Shown in pieces: positions 1 to 13,284 of a stretch of DNA of 64,000 bases. The notes beneath the pieces were generated by a model that saw only the letters and a list, made by a program, of their open reading frames with translations, searched no databases and was not told the DNA's origin. Position 1 is the stretch's first letter; each line of letters opens with the position of its first letter. Source of the stretch: Haemaphysalis longicornis (lineage: Eukaryota; Arthropoda; Arachnida; Ixodida; Ixodidae); NCBI GenBank assembly GCA_013339765.2, contig CM023454.1:64919878-64983877 (forward strand). The letters run 5' to 3'. Both the position numbers and the translations under genes were made by a program.

Positions 1-94
1 GGTGTCAACAGAAGCACAATCCCAAAAAGGGGAATCGATGGTGCGATGGGTGGTGCTGTAGAGGCATTTCAATGTAGTTGTGTCTTTTCGGTAC

Positions 95-953
95 CTATAC
101 GAACAAGTCGATACAAGTAGCTGAGACAGAATACAATTTCGTCGAACGGGTTTTAGCTCGGAAGAGAATATAAGAACCACGCCTACCCTGAATACGCGGT
201 CTCGATACTAGAGGAGAACACGGATGGAGTAACAAGTAGTATTGGGACTTCAGTGTTGTATGGAAAAGTAAGTAACCGGAAAATGGTGGGCTAGTTACTG
301 TGATCTGGCCTACGTAATTTATAAATTTATTAAAAAACACTTTCGGCAAACCTTTTTGTATAAGCTGAGGTGCACCACCTCGGCATCGTTGTGAAGGGCC
401 TCTAGTATATTCTGGTGATTGCAGCGTAGTACAGTGGGAAGCCTTCTGTTGCCAGATGAGTGTTTGTTTCGGTTCTGTAGGGATAGTTTAAAAACGCCTC
501 TAGCTGATCGTGTTGATATAACTGATTTGTAGGAGGTTTCCTTGATCCGGTAAGACAGTCGACGATTGTGAGGCAGCAGATGTGTGGTCTTTGTAGAGTA
601 GGAATGTTACAAGTGCCGTCATCAACGATCGTGTGCTTGATAGGTTCGATGGGGTGGGCGTTGTCAGTTGCGAATGTCGTGTACATCTCTGGCCACAGAA
701 GAAGGCAACGAGAAGGTGTGGCCACATTGACTTGCTTTTCCCTGGCCTGTAAGATGCTCTTAACTGATATTTGTAAACTTTTAAAGACCGTACTGTAGGT
801 CCTGTTAGCTATCAGTGTCTTTACCCAATGCACAAAAAGGTGGGTGTCAATACAGTGAAGTGGCATCGTTACAGGTAAGCTCAAAACAAGTGAAGAGGTC
901 AAACCGCAGCCATACACATCTTCTGTCCGATGTCTTAGTTTTGTCAGCGGCAC
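95..953 (-). pseudogene. Degenerate Ty3/gypsy pol remnant (RNase H-integrase spacer)
   Basis: Read on the minus strand, 404-348 encodes LHNDAEVVHLSLYKKV, which resembles the gypsy stretch just before the integrase zinc finger (usually LHD-x3-AGHLG followed by an aromatic or hydrophobic residue and K/R-T). A 183-codon open frame (953-402) overlaps it in another frame and is unusually long for this window. I do not recognise its protein, and it may be partly a chance frame. No DDE core is visible downstream, where the minus-strand frames break at once. The match is short, so the call is tentative. An unrelated fossil frame is the alternative. Confidence 0.3.
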
Positions 954-2025
954 TTAAGGACTGGCGAGCGAAATTCTCCGATCTCGGTTTTGACTCACAG
1001 CCTGCAGTAGAACAGTATCAATTTTGTGCATGCATACTTGTTTGGGGGGAATGAGATACCAGAACATTGACAAAAGCCTTAGGAAAGGCTCAAAAATAAG
1101 GCAGTTTCTGAACTGTTCGGAAGTTTATAAACGGCAATGTATTGAAGGGAATTGGATTCATTACAGCAACACTAATAAACTGTTGGACAAATTGGGGAAA
1201 GGGACATGGCAGTATTATGAAGTTTATACGCTGTTTTAAAAAATGAGCCTGAAAAATAGAAATAGTTAATGTCCCATTGAATTGTTCGTAACCGCCGAAA
1301 TTCACTGCAAAAAGAAAGGTGTTTCATCCCGGTAACTACGGCGTAAACAACAAAACAAAAAAAAACACTTCCGGTGGTCTGAAATAAACACAGATACCTC
1401 ACCTACGAAAGCTGATGTTCATCCGTTTGTGTCATTCTCACACAGCAATAAAACCGTTTGTATTTGGTAAGGGATAGATGAATGTATAAAATACAGAAGA
1501 AGCTTGAAACGGAGTGTAATGATGATGGTGGCTCAACGCGTAAATTTGCTTGGCAAGATATAATTAGTGAGAATGAAAGTCAAATTTGTTGACATCAAAA
1601 GTCCATGCTACGTCCGAGTAAAGTAAAATCTCAATGAATAAATGTCGCAACCGTCCGCGAGTAAAATTCCCCCATCTCATGGCAACCCACTGCAGTAAAA
1701 CAAACTTTGTCTTACGATTATTCATGCACTGTACATTTGGCAACGGCAACAATTTGAGGGGAAGCTTTCTGGTTGCGAAATAGAATGGCAAAGGGTGAAA
1801 CCCAACACCGCTGCGGCCGAGGGAAGGTCACAATACGGGCAGAAGTAAAAGAAATTTGAGTCAAAGTATAACCTCAGACAAACCTATTACAAGAAAGCCA
1901 CCTTTCGCTTGCTGTTGCTGGCTCGCTTGGGTTCGCGATGTTTGTTTATCATGCCTCGCTGTCAGGAGCTCGACCACACACCTTTCATGACAAGGCAACA
2001 AATTTTAGTGGGCAGACAAGAGGAT
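954..2025. other. No recognisable gene
   Basis: AT-rich sequence with short A-runs and open frames under 80 codons on both strands. None shows a recognisable domain. I see no repeat or RNA gene. Confidence 0.5.
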
Positions 2026-2304
2026 CTAGGCATCGCGCGGAGCCGTATTAGAGCTCGGAACGAATCTTTTGTGTGACCTGGCAGTCTTCAAGTACCAGCA
2101 CAAGAATGTCTTTTGTTGTATGCTTTTTCCAAGACAAAACATTATGTCGGACACATTTCCAAGGTAATCTACAAGTTCATCGTCCTGCATATTCCTGTGC
2201 TTGCACTGGTTGGAGGACGGACGACGTTCCGCATCTGTGCCACAACGAGCAAGGAGGCTGTCCTTGAAGACCAGCGCTTTCCGCAATGACTGAGAAGAAA
2301 GCAA
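2026..2304 (-). pseudogene. Possible Penelope-like RT thumb remnant
   Basis: The 92-codon minus-strand frame contains FLCWYLKTARSHKRFVPSSN. Its spacing of C-W, R, K, P and S/N resembles the post-palm segment of the better-preserved Penelope-like element at 54202-54300 of this window (HVCWMYDPRSRKPLLPF). The preceding residues keep a weak FLDL-like hydrophobic pattern. Nothing else of the element (YVDD, GIY-YIG) is visible nearby. This is a weak, pattern-level match. Confidence 0.25.
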
Positions 2305-4589
2305 GCGGAATGTACTCGCTGGCTGGCTGAGCGAAAGATTCAGTTAGCCGAGAAAGGCCTAAACTTCTTCAGAACAGTCCCGCCGCGCCATTGCGGAATA
2401 AGCGGAACACGGCACGGACCACGCATACATGGGGAGAATATGTTAGAAGCGCCGTGTTAATAAAATCGAAATTAAAGCAAATAAATGGGTCAGAGAAGTC
2501 AGGATTGAACTTTATTAAGATAAAAAGTAGGCTAGTTTTAAGGCCTATATTACACCGCGAAACGAATGAGACAGAAAGGAAAAAACACAAGTCAGGTGCT
2601 GAATTTGAAAAGAAATTTTTTGAAGGAGCAGAAAAATAACACCTCTGTTTGCAATAAAAAACAATGAGAAGAGACGTGGCAACTAAAATCAGATAAAAAA
2701 CTTTAGCGCAGGCGCGCAGTCTCCCGAACCACATTTGTCACGCTACAAAACTGCGCCGTGAAGAAGGTGCCCAGAAAAGGGCTTATGCAAGAAGCATTCA
2801 CTTTTTAATATATAGGAGACCCCCCCCCCCTTTCGGCAGCATTTTTCTACAATGCTTGAACAGGATAGTGGTAACACAGTAGAATAGCGTACCGCCACAA
2901 TGTAGAAATGAGTAATCAAATACCCTTAAGGCACTCTGTTGAGTAAATTACGCTCCGGCTGAGGAATATTTATCAGCAGCATGTTCTGCCTCCGATACTG
3001 TTTGGTTTTCTCCGTTGTCTATGCAAGTTGAAGCCTGTTCCGAGATATTTGCGGAATTCTACGGGTTCTGTACACAGGGCATGCTGGTGCTGTGTTTTAT
3101 TGTCCAGGAAAGCATGCTAAATACAACCGTGCTGAAGCAGACTACAGAATACAGTTTTAAAATTATTTTTATTCTAACACTGCACCAGGCCGGATACCAA
3201 AAACAATGGCCGATAATTTCAGCATTCACAACTTTATACTATCAGTGCTCTGTCAGGGCGGATTCGAAACACGGTCGCAAGTTTGCCGTCAGCTGACCCT
3301 ACACCTACCAGCCACGACATTGTGTCACACGAAAACACGACGAAACTTATGTGGATTAAAATTCACGCTACAGCTCGTGGCAACATTCCAGAGCGCACAG
3401 CAGATCCGTGTCTTCGGCCATCTCAGAAATGCAGTCTGTTATTCTGTAAAAGCTCTTTAACCTCAACGTTTTCCCATTTTGCTCTTTCCTGTGTCCGAAC
3501 ATCTAAAGTCGTCTTCGCCCATGTGTGGTCGCAAGTGTTCTGTCTCGTACAGGTACGCACGCAGCGATTCATTTCCAGCTTACCCTGCTTCGTTCTCTCT
3601 ATGTTCTGACAGCAACACCTGCTTTATGCAAGTCGCTCTGAGCATTGCGGAGACGATACTATCTCACCTTTTATACTAAACCGTAGCTTGACTTCCCCTC
3701 AACCTCGACTGGGATGATTTCCGTGCCCCAGCCCTACCATCTTTTACCCGGCCACCAATTCCTCAGCTAACGTTTCGCTACAGGCGAATTATGAGACGCT
3801 CACGTGGATGGTGTCCCAGCTGGTGCCCCTACTGATACAGGAGCATACACTTTGGTTATAACGTCAAAGTGCCATCGTCGCTCCAAGAGTTCATGACCTA
3901 ACTCGCTCTCGCTAACGTCGAGGTCGACGATAAGGGGACGTCCGCTGTTGTAGGAATGTGCACCGCCTGTGTTCATGCAGCAGGTCACGCTACTGCTTTG
4001 GGTTTGCCCTAGAGCCGTCATTCCCTCAGGGCCAAAACGTTGGCCATGATTTTCTGTAGGGCCATTTTGGTCTTAGTCACTGCTTCGTGGTTGCCCTCTA
4101 CTTTCTCGACGGTTTTCATATTGCGGCAATTAAAATACCCTTTCAATTACCTTCAGCGGTGTCTAACGCCAAGGAACCTTTAAGGCAGATTTTTTCTACC
4201 TTATATGATGCGCGTTTAGAGCCTCAGGGAGCCACCTACATTCACATGTAGCCGAAACCAACGGTTTTAGAAGATGAGTATGTATTTCCGCATTTCTGGG
4301 ACTAATGCTAACCCGCGATATTCTCTTACAGAGTACTGGATTAACAATTACCGAATGAAAAATATGCATCGCTTTCCCTAAGTTTCATTCATATGCTCAA
4401 ATTTTACCAAAGCCCATCTTGCACTTCCTTGCAACCAAGATGTGGTTGCGAGCATTTACCTGCATAAAAAGATTGTGCAGTTCAATATAATTAAATTTTG
4501 TCCCCTTGTAATTTCTCGGAGATGATCGCTTACAATCTTTGTGCACACGTGCCGTCGTTTCAGTCAAACTTTTCGGAACCTATCCTGAC
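2305..4589. other. No recognisable gene
   Basis: Mixed-composition DNA with a C-run at 2821-2831. Short frames, such as a 73-codon minus-strand frame at 3800-4021, have no domain that I recognise. No terminal repeats were found. Confidence 0.5.
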
Positions 4590-5580
4590 ATTTCCCTGGA
4601 CTTCGACAATTGTTCTTTGGACCAGACTACTGCTATTTAATATGATAAACGCACCGGAGACGCCAGGACTGTTCACAGACGCCCATTACGTGTTTTTATT
4701 CTGAACAACTCCTCGTTTATAAGGAGAGGGAAAGGATGCTCCGAAAAGACTTCAGCAGGCTTTGTCAAATCCGGACGTTTTACGAGTTTGTTTGCCTTAA
4801 AAGAACAATGGGAGCTGGCGCCTATGCAAATATTCGCGACGACACACCCCTGCTAGGAAGAACGGCGTTTATCTATTATTGAGGTTTCATAACGTGCTGT
4901 ACTTCGTTCGTAGTGCCAAATACTTTTGTCTATCAACATCAAATACGGATATTTAGAAATTTTGATTGCAAACTACAGACAATAAAAAACGGCGTTCGTA
5001 ACCCCCGACTGCCTGTACCAGTTAACGATATTGCTGTAGGTACTAAAATACGCCTCCGGTGCCTATGAGCAAACAATGGAATCGTTACTGTACGGCTCAG
5101 GAGGTGGAATATATTATGCAGACTCGACGACGTAACTATAATTTCCTTCATTTTATATCCACATCCAACGAATTTCGGCAGGGCGGGAACTGCTTCAAAA
5201 ACGGGCGTGCAGATAAACTAACGAAAATGTCATTTTATTAACCACAAAATTACCTGGTTGGGGAAATTGTCGAAGCCATGGCTTTCATCCGGACCCTGAT
5301 AACGTTCGAGCTTTGCCGCCGTTCCCAAAACCATCATATCTTAAAGATATCCGGAGGATTGTAGGCCTCCGTTCCTACCTCTCTCGATTCATCTGGCATT
5401 TTTCAGACATTTCGTGTCGTGTGACATAACGTAAAAAAAGCAATAGCGGCGCACGGATCCCTAAAGCAGAAAAACCCTAAAAACCTCATAGCGTTGCTTA
5501 GGTCCGCACACGTTTTAGGAGTCTTTAATCCATCAACTTCAACCAAAGTGCACCATTACACAATGGGCAAGGGTTTATGG
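4590..5580 (+). pseudogene. Ty3/gypsy reverse transcriptase-RNase H fossil (gypsy E)
   Basis: An RT-to-RNase H path can be followed through several frames. A possible NAPxT block lies near 4640-4660 (NAPETPG). An LDD catalytic motif near 5119-5130 (RLDDVTIISF) sits where YxDD is expected. The connection domain in one frame at 5259-5426 reads FHPDPDNVRALPPFPKP and then VGLRSYLSRFIWHFSD, matching the gypsy pattern GVHPDPxKV...FLGLCxYxRRFI. The start of RNase H at 5491-5580 reads LRSAHVLGVFNPSTSTKVHH, where the family has APVLxxFDPxAPxxVxTDA; the catalytic Asp appears lost. Frameshifts and stops make it non-functional. No LTRs were identified. Confidence 0.6.
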
Positions 5581-8500
5581 ACGTAACGTGTGAGATCACA
5601 ACCTCTGTTTTCTTCATCGTCAGGTCCAACGACGCCCGTTAACAATATGCGTGTGTCTTGCCGCTAAACATACGGCGTGCTCTTGTCAATTAAACAGCAG
5701 GGCCGAGACGACGCTTTTCCAAAAGGGAGACTTATTACTTGGTGTATTTCCTGGTAATTTAGGTGGCTCATCAGAGGTGCAGAATCTGGAGCTAATTGTT
5801 ATAGCCGTCACGTTTGTGCAGTAATTATTAACACAGATCTCTCTTACGCTCGGCCCATTTCGTTTTGAACGACGTCCTTGCCCTCACTGCATTTTTGTAG
5901 CCAATATACTATCGTCCCCATCAAAATCACAATGATTGAGGGAGACAATTTATTTCCCCAGTAAAGAGGAGAGAACCAACTTTATTCCTCCGTCAGTTAT
6001 TAAGATTGTACTCTCGTATAATGGCGCCACGTCGTCAACTCTTACTCCCATTTCCAACAAAGCGGTACACACAATGGAGTGGCCACCCTTTTTGACCCAC
6101 AGCTTTGCCAGCCTTTCTAAGATTTTCTACGTAATGGCACCCCGTTATTCTTAAAGAAAACAAGCGTTCGCGATACCATAAACCATGGTTCCGTTTACAT
6201 AGGATCACATTGATAACATCTCTACACGGCAGATATATGCCATACAAGCAAATGCTCCACACGGACCCATAACCAACGTCTTCCAAAGTCAGTTCTTACA
6301 CGTCAATCTTAACTAACGCCCGTATGCGGCTAACGTGAAGGAACATTTCTCGGGAGAAGAAGAAACATTTCTCAGAAATTAAGCATTTACCACAAGCCTC
6401 GGTCAACGCCGCACCAAAACATTAACACCAAACACATAGCAACCCTCATTGGTCAGTTTTGGCCGCTGGCCTGCACATCAGCGCTGATGTGTTGTTTTGT
6501 GCTCTCGCACGTATGGTACGCAAGGTGCATGGCATCAAGGTAGAGTATGCAACGATTTGGGCGTGTACTCCCTCAAAAGGACGCCAGCAGGTTGTATCAA
6601 AAGAAGCACCTAACACTACTAAAAGTAAGTTCGTCTTTACATCATAACCTACGCTTTAAAATTCATCCATCATTAACCTCATCGAACACGCTACGTTAGC
6701 GACCCACAGAAAATGTGCGATGCCACCATCTGCCTATCTAGTGAACCCATTCTCAATACGCCGCTGTTTGTGTTCGGACACGACGGTTCGAGTGGGCCTC
6801 CCGTCATTGTTACCCAAGCGTGACATATCTTGCCTAATATTTAGCCATTTACCTTTAAGAGCAAGTTATTGCACACCTGGAACAAAATCTTCGGGAGCTC
6901 TGAATTACTTTCGCATAAGTATACCTGCGCTTAATACTGCCGAACTCACTCTACTGGACGTCTTCATTCGACAAACCCTCGAAACACATTTTTCTGTGCC
7001 ATCAACTAGGACAACTCAGAAACTCCGATAGCGTCGAATTCATGAACTCGACATGCTCGCTTGGCAAACCTATAAAACTTCTGTTGGCCTCCCACAGAAC
7101 ACATCTACTGAAAATTCCAACACCCAAAACACTAGCACAGCACACTTCTCCACACAATGTTTCCAAAGGGATACACAACTATCTGTAGACGCCGCTTGCA
7201 ATTAGGTGCGCCTATTTGTGTAACCTCTCAATATTGTACACACCACATTAGTGGGTTGCACTCTGGAGCATGTCGGCTGTAGCCGTGTAGAATGTGTTCA
7301 TGTTTATGGCTCATCTACCCAGCAAGCATCACGATATTCTGCACTTACCAGGCGTCCAACTGTAAAGGCGCCCCAAAATAGTCCTGGATTTTGTTAGTTT
7401 ATCGATTCGATAGCGTCAAGGGTGCCTTCTTTGTATTTTACAAATAAGAATGGCGTGGCGTTGACCTAATAATTTTATTGTTCAAGAAGTCTTTCCACTG
7501 GCATCAGCGACAGCGACCCTGTACGATCAACGGCAATCCTACAAGTTTAACTGTAGCGACCGCACTACGTACCAAAAGTGCCATTTTAGAGATTAAAAAA
7601 GTTTGCTAGAATTTTTTCTTGTCCTCAATCGTCGATAATTTAAAAGAGGCGACATTACCGTCCATAAATGCTACTTACGTCATCATTCTGAAAGTTTCAG
7701 AACCGTCAAATAAATGTGTCTTTATTATGACTGCCAATAAAGCATTTTCAAAGCACGCCTGAATTTATTATGCTTGTGCGTACGATCTCTTATAACAAGT
7801 AAGATATATCAAGCACGGAGTTCATTGTACACGAAAATTGTTGACTGTAGAAAAAAATGTTTTAATGAAGTACTAGGTAAATACTACTGTCCTGTTAAGA
7901 GCGGTAAAATGTGCAGCACAAGTAGAATGCAGTTTAAAAGTATTTCTTTCTACCCGACACACCTTCTGCAACACACTACAATACAGCACCACCAAATATT
8001 TAAAAAGGTGGGGCCAGGATTAGTTACTTTATATATGGCCAAAAAAAAGCCAAAGATAAAAAGAGGCTTGTGTTGGGGCACCTGTTAAGGTAACGCTACA
8101 ATTCGTCTTAACGAATGGTCAAACATCTTTGAGCCTTGAATCCTAGTAAAGGAAGGCAGAAGAAGAAAAGGGCGGGTAAGTTTGCAACTGATTAGGACTG
8201 CCGATTGGAAAAGCCATGTGTTTCTGAACGTATTCCTGGGACCGCTATCACCAAAGTGCATTTCGACTGTTGCAGACGGCCCAGGCACCAAGTCCCGACT
8301 TACTACCATGTGAGCAAATACAACGCGCACAATTCGGACCGCAGCCACTCCGCCCTAGTTTTTTTCTGCTGAGTTCTCAAGGCTACTGCATCTGTCGTGC
8401 CTACAATAGCCTACCCTCATGTGGTTCTCCGACTTCAACTATTTATTCATGTTGTAAGGGTTAACCAACTGTCATTTAAATTGTTAGCATTACCTGTGAC

Positions 8501-9569
8501 TGTTGGTATTTTCTTCTATCCTGCTTCCCTGCGGTTTCACTGTGTTCTATGTTCGTGTTTATTGTGGTGATCACGGTATACGTTTCTACTTTCATGAATT
8601 TTTATAAATCCCGATGTTTGTGTATTTAGCGTGTTTACCTTTATTTCGCCATCTGTCTTCTGTAACCTGACATGCCAAATTGGAGTCCGGGACAGTACTC
8701 TCCATTATTTATTGAGGATACATTTTTGGAGACCTCTTTTTAAATTTTGAGAAGAATAATTCCAACCAAATAAAATTGTTTAATTACTGTCGACGGTTTT
8801 AAAAATAATATTGGTCCTCCCACACTAGTTACAAAGGATTCAGAAACCGTAATGAATGTATGTTTTACAAGTATACCGGCGGGTAACACCTTAGAAGGTG
8901 TATTTATGTCCAAAATAAGTGACCATTTTTTTTTCTTTGCTGTATTTCGTATAAAGAAAATTTCAGCGGCAGCAAATCGACAGGATATAGAGATGAAGGT
9001 AATATTGGTAAATGTTTTTTGAAGGCTGCGACTAACTAGGCGAAAGTGTACTGTGAGTATGCTTAAGAAATATTTTAAAGCTTAAAAAATATTCCCAGAA
9101 AAATGCCTAAAAAACTGCGACGATGCCTCTCAACGTAATAAATTTCAAAAGCATGGAAAGCGGAGGAAGTTTGAATTACCCCGTGTTTATATAAACGTAT
9201 AAATAAGAAAGAACAGAATATTCCCTCATTTATTTAAAACAAAAAAAAACTTTCAGATATTAAAATACTTTGCAAAATGCGGAACTCAGACCTTCAGAAG
9301 GCCAGATCAGAATACTATGGAAGCAGGTTTTCGTCAATGATGCACTATACTGAAGTGCTGTGGCATGATTTCAATAAAATTTTATATGGTAGAATCCCAC
9401 CATCACTATCAGAAATAATAGGATATCTTTCTCTGGCCTAATGGTTGCTACTCAGTTTAGTAATATTTGTTTATGGCGGCTCTACCGAAAAATTTCAGTA
9501 TTCAAAATCGTCGAAGTTAATTCCTATATATTTCCTAGATATAGTAATCCCTTGTTTCTAAGGCTAACA
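5581..9569. other. No recognisable gene
   Basis: AT-rich intergenic-type sequence. Open frames reach about 105 codons (6720-7031 and 7774-8088, plus strand), but I see no domain, signal peptide or transposon signature in them. The first few hundred bases may be a further decayed continuation of gypsy E. Homopolymer A/T tracts are common from 8.5 kb onward. Confidence 0.45.
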
Positions 9570-10035
9570 TCTGAAGAAGAAATCTCAAAAAACAAATGCA
9601 TTCAGAACCACCTGGCCCTCGAGGGACAACGATATTAGAACTGTTCCGACCAAAGCCGTTGTTGAGTTTTTTAGCAGTCCACTTATATATCTAATAAAAT
9701 TCTCTTTACTGCTACATTCCGTGACCGAATGAATATTTCTCGGGGTATCATTTTTTTAAGAAGAAAAAAAACTCTTCAATAACTACACACCGATTTGAAT
9801 TATTCCACCTTTTTTTGTAATTGGTGCGGGTAATATATACAGAAACATAAACAGCTTTTTCGTGAAGAAAAATGTGAGTTGCAAACAGCAGTATGTATAC
9901 CAAATAGGAAATTGAAGGGAACTACTATACTAGACAATAAAAAAAAATCTCCAAAATTTTAGCAGAAGCTTTATACGATCGCTGTCATCATAGACGTTCG
10001 GAAAGCTTTCGACTCTATCAAGCATGATTAAATTA
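9570..10035 (+). pseudogene. LINE reverse transcriptase fossil (CR1/jockey-like)
   Basis: Forward frames carry an ordered series of RT-like blocks. SPLIYLIKFSLLLHSV (about 9675-9725) resembles the helix before the first RT motif. NNYTPI followed by a PFF block (about 9777-9815) stands where NNYRPIS-x-LPFFS is expected. LYTIAVIIDVRKAFDSIKHD (9971-10030) matches the A-motif consensus with its catalytic Asp and the KAFD signature. Stops and AT-rich insertions break the frame. The palm YADD block is not found, because the sequence turns into low-complexity A/T after 10035. Confidence 0.55.
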
Positions 10036-13000
10036 AAAAATAAAATTAATTAAATTTATTTAAAAAATAAATATGTGAGGAATTCGTTTATTGTCTTGTC
10101 AAGTCTTTGAAAGCTATCTGAGTATAATAAAATAGTACACCCAGCTTTATAAAACTAGAAAGGCGGCAAGCAAATAAAATACAACGGGAACTGCTATGTG
10201 AAAATAGTACGTGATAATATTATGTGAACCTGAAGATTCACTTTGCGTTTTGTGTTGACCGAACGTTAGCATTAATTATCATCCTGTCTGGACGGAACGC
10301 TACACACTCAAAAAGTGACGAAAGCGCGACAGGTGTTCTAGCATCAACGCATGCCCCGACCGCCTGCTGATATGCTACTCGCATTCTCTGCTGGGATGAA
10401 ATACCTTGGGCAATTATTTTGTTTTTGGGCATAAGAAACCACATATACCCGTGTTCTCGTTACTTTTGCGAAAAGTACAGGAGTAAGATTACAAAGCAAA
10501 TCACTGCATTCCAAATATAACTGCTGTATCTTCGGCAGCACACAAGCAGGCTTTGGTCTTTAAACAGTCACCGCGATACCTCCCAAAAACAATTCGAAGT
10601 TTGTTCTGTTTGTTCCAACGCTTATTTCGGTGATGAACACTTTGGGAGTACCAGTAAACTATCGGCGGCCAGTTTCGTCACTGATGATCAAAGAGCCCCA
10701 CGGTCACCGCAGAGTTGTCGTGCAGGAAGTCTGTAGATATACGACTCCGAATTAACGTGCAGACGTTCCCCAGAGGACTGCCAGTAATTGGTCAATTAAA
10801 CTCTTGGCGTCGATTATATTTGCTTGCCCTACAATACTTAGTGAATTGTCCTCCCATTCCGCGTCCTTAAAGACGTTGTGCCAGCCATTATGTGGGCGGG
10901 GAACGCTGTATTGGTAGGGTGCGGGATTGCCACGTTTTACCTCAGACCTCAGTAAAGGCTAACCAGCGCTGGGTGCCGGGAATATATCAAATTCCCTTCA
11001 AATATCCTTTTGAACTTTTCGTCAAACTTAGGATCATCAGAAGAAAAGATAATCGGCCTGCAGTAAATGCATGACCTTCCTTGCCATCGGAGGTTCGCGA
11101 TAACCAGGTAGGTTTTGAGCCACTCTAGGCGCTGTGCGTTCGACGTATCGTTAAGAAACTCAGGGTGTACGTCCGACCAATATTTAGAGACAGCGTTTTT
11201 AAAAAGAGGAGGCGCGTGAAAACTACTTGTTACAGAAAACTCAATGTTCAGGAAACAAACTCACAGCTTCCAATAAAATGTGCGTACAGTAACAAACAAT
11301 CCACTATACGTTGATCATCTTTGTATTGTGCAAAATAATTAGCAGTGATACTGCAAAGGTAAGGGAATTCCCTTTTGCTCGAAATCCATTGCCCGCAATA
11401 AAGGGAATATGCCTGAGAGGAAATATGCCGGAAAAGCAAAGACCGTCTAGCAGATCTCAGCGGCCCTAGAAACGCAACGACGAAGCGAAACCTACAGCAC
11501 CAACAAAGGGGCAGGCGAAGCCGGCTGAAGGGAGTAGCGAGGCCGGAGCCAAAGTACAAGGACATAAAGGCGAGAGGACGTCACGGCCGTGTCGCGAAGA
11601 TTTCCTGCGCGAGGGGGAAGTAACCGACCTTCTCTCTCTCTAGAAGATTCAGCTCAAACTTTGTTCAGGAGCCACGAAAGCTCCCTAACAGACTGGACTG
11701 TTTTCAAAAGGAGTTCGTTAGAGCATTTGCCACCACCCTTCGGAAAAAAGAAAACACAAAAGTAAACAAACCGAATGCGTGGAACGCGGCAATATGTGCA
11801 GAACCCTACTATCAGCCAAAGGTGCGGTTGTTCTGGTAGCGATCCAACAATCTCCCCCTGACGAAATGCTCGCCACTCTGTGGTTTGAGTCACCCTTCCC
11901 GTATTTACTTTGATAGACATATTCTACTAGCTTTGCCACACCATAATTTCCAGCAAATGATAATCACGAGCAATGGAGGTTAACCATCCCAATGATAGTA
12001 AATAGAAGGATTTATGTCGCAGTATAGGATGCACAAGTGTCAGGTTGTTACCGATCGTTGCTCCAGGGGATTTTCTCTGCAGGCCGACGTACCCTTACCG
12101 ACAGGCTTGTTCGTTTATGAGAGGCTTGCTGGTAGCTAACAAAGTATTGCAGTTGTCTATTTTCCTCAGTAGTTTGGTCGTCAACTGAGCGAAGGCATCA
12201 CGAAAAGAACAAGTGTGTTCTGTACATCTGAGCGGAAGCTTGCTGGGACGTGTCCTGCATATACCTATGCTTCGCTTACTCAAGACGCCTTATATTGGAA
12301 AAACCTACAAGGAAATAGTGGCACGTGAAGAGTTCAGAGCACCTATTTCCTCCTCGGTGACAATGTAACAGTTACGCTAGTCTGTGTTTGGTGTGCGCAG
12401 GCCGGCAGCAGTGCTCCTTGCCTGAAAAATAGCCTCAATCGGCAAGCTGTCTTTTCTTTAGGACAGATAATTTTTTTTTGCTCGGCGATGAAGCACCGAA
12501 ATTGTAAAACACGGCGACGCAGCCGAGAAAGCAAGTTTGCTGCCTGGCTTTTAGTAAAAATACGAAATTCAACGCAGCTTTGCAGCACCAGAATTTCCAA
12601 GATGTCCACGCGAGCTCTAACGTATAAACGCAGAAAAAGTGTAGCAGCTTTACCATGTGGTATTGTTTTGTCTTATTGTGCAGTATGACATGGGTTGGTG
12701 TTCCAGTTACGAAGCAATACGCCGGAATGAGTAGCGTATTGGTAAGGTAGTACTACTGCCTTTGGGCGGTGTTCAAAACGCCTCTATAGCTTGCAGTAGG
12801 GAATCGCCCATAATGTTTTTATATATTGAATATATATTACACGGAAGCTCGCTCGCTGTAACTATTGTTTCAGGGCTGTACATACAAAATTAAAAAAAAT
12901 GCTTCATTGTTTGAACGTAGAAATTTCTTGCACTTACTTCAATTTATGTTTCGGCGAAAAGATGTTTTAAAAAAGAACAGGCCGCGCATAAAAAATAATG

Positions 13001-13284
13001 AATATTTCGATCCCTTTCTTTTTAGGGTAAGCGGTGTTTCTATGTGTCCAGGGTAGTCTGAAAAAAAGACATGTCAAACATGACGAGGCAGCCACGGAAT
13101 ACGTTTTTTATAGGTTTAAAAATGCTAGCAAGCCTAAGAGTTGGTGCCTTTTCTACACATCAACAAGCGCGGAGCCGTGCTCTATATCCCAAACAACGAT
13201 GTCAGGACTGCTGTTTTGAGATCTGAAAAGGTACTCTTCGTGAAGCTCGATCATCTTGCACCTGAAAATTTTTCTATGTGCATA
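10036..13284. other. No assignable gene; one open coding-like stretch on the minus strand
   Basis: Mostly unassignable. Minus strand 11218-11038 stays open for about 60 codons with balanced codon composition (KYWSDVHPEFLNDTS, then RLEWLKTYLVIANLRW), unlike the AT-rich surroundings. I do not recognise the family. The segment 11440-11620 is GC-rich, could be an old LTR, and has no partner that I can find. Confidence 0.4.

Noticed and set aside
402..953. 183-codon minus-strand frame as a host gene
   Set aside because: No recognisable domain, and a neighbouring frame carries a gypsy-like block, so I list it only as a tentative transposon remnant.
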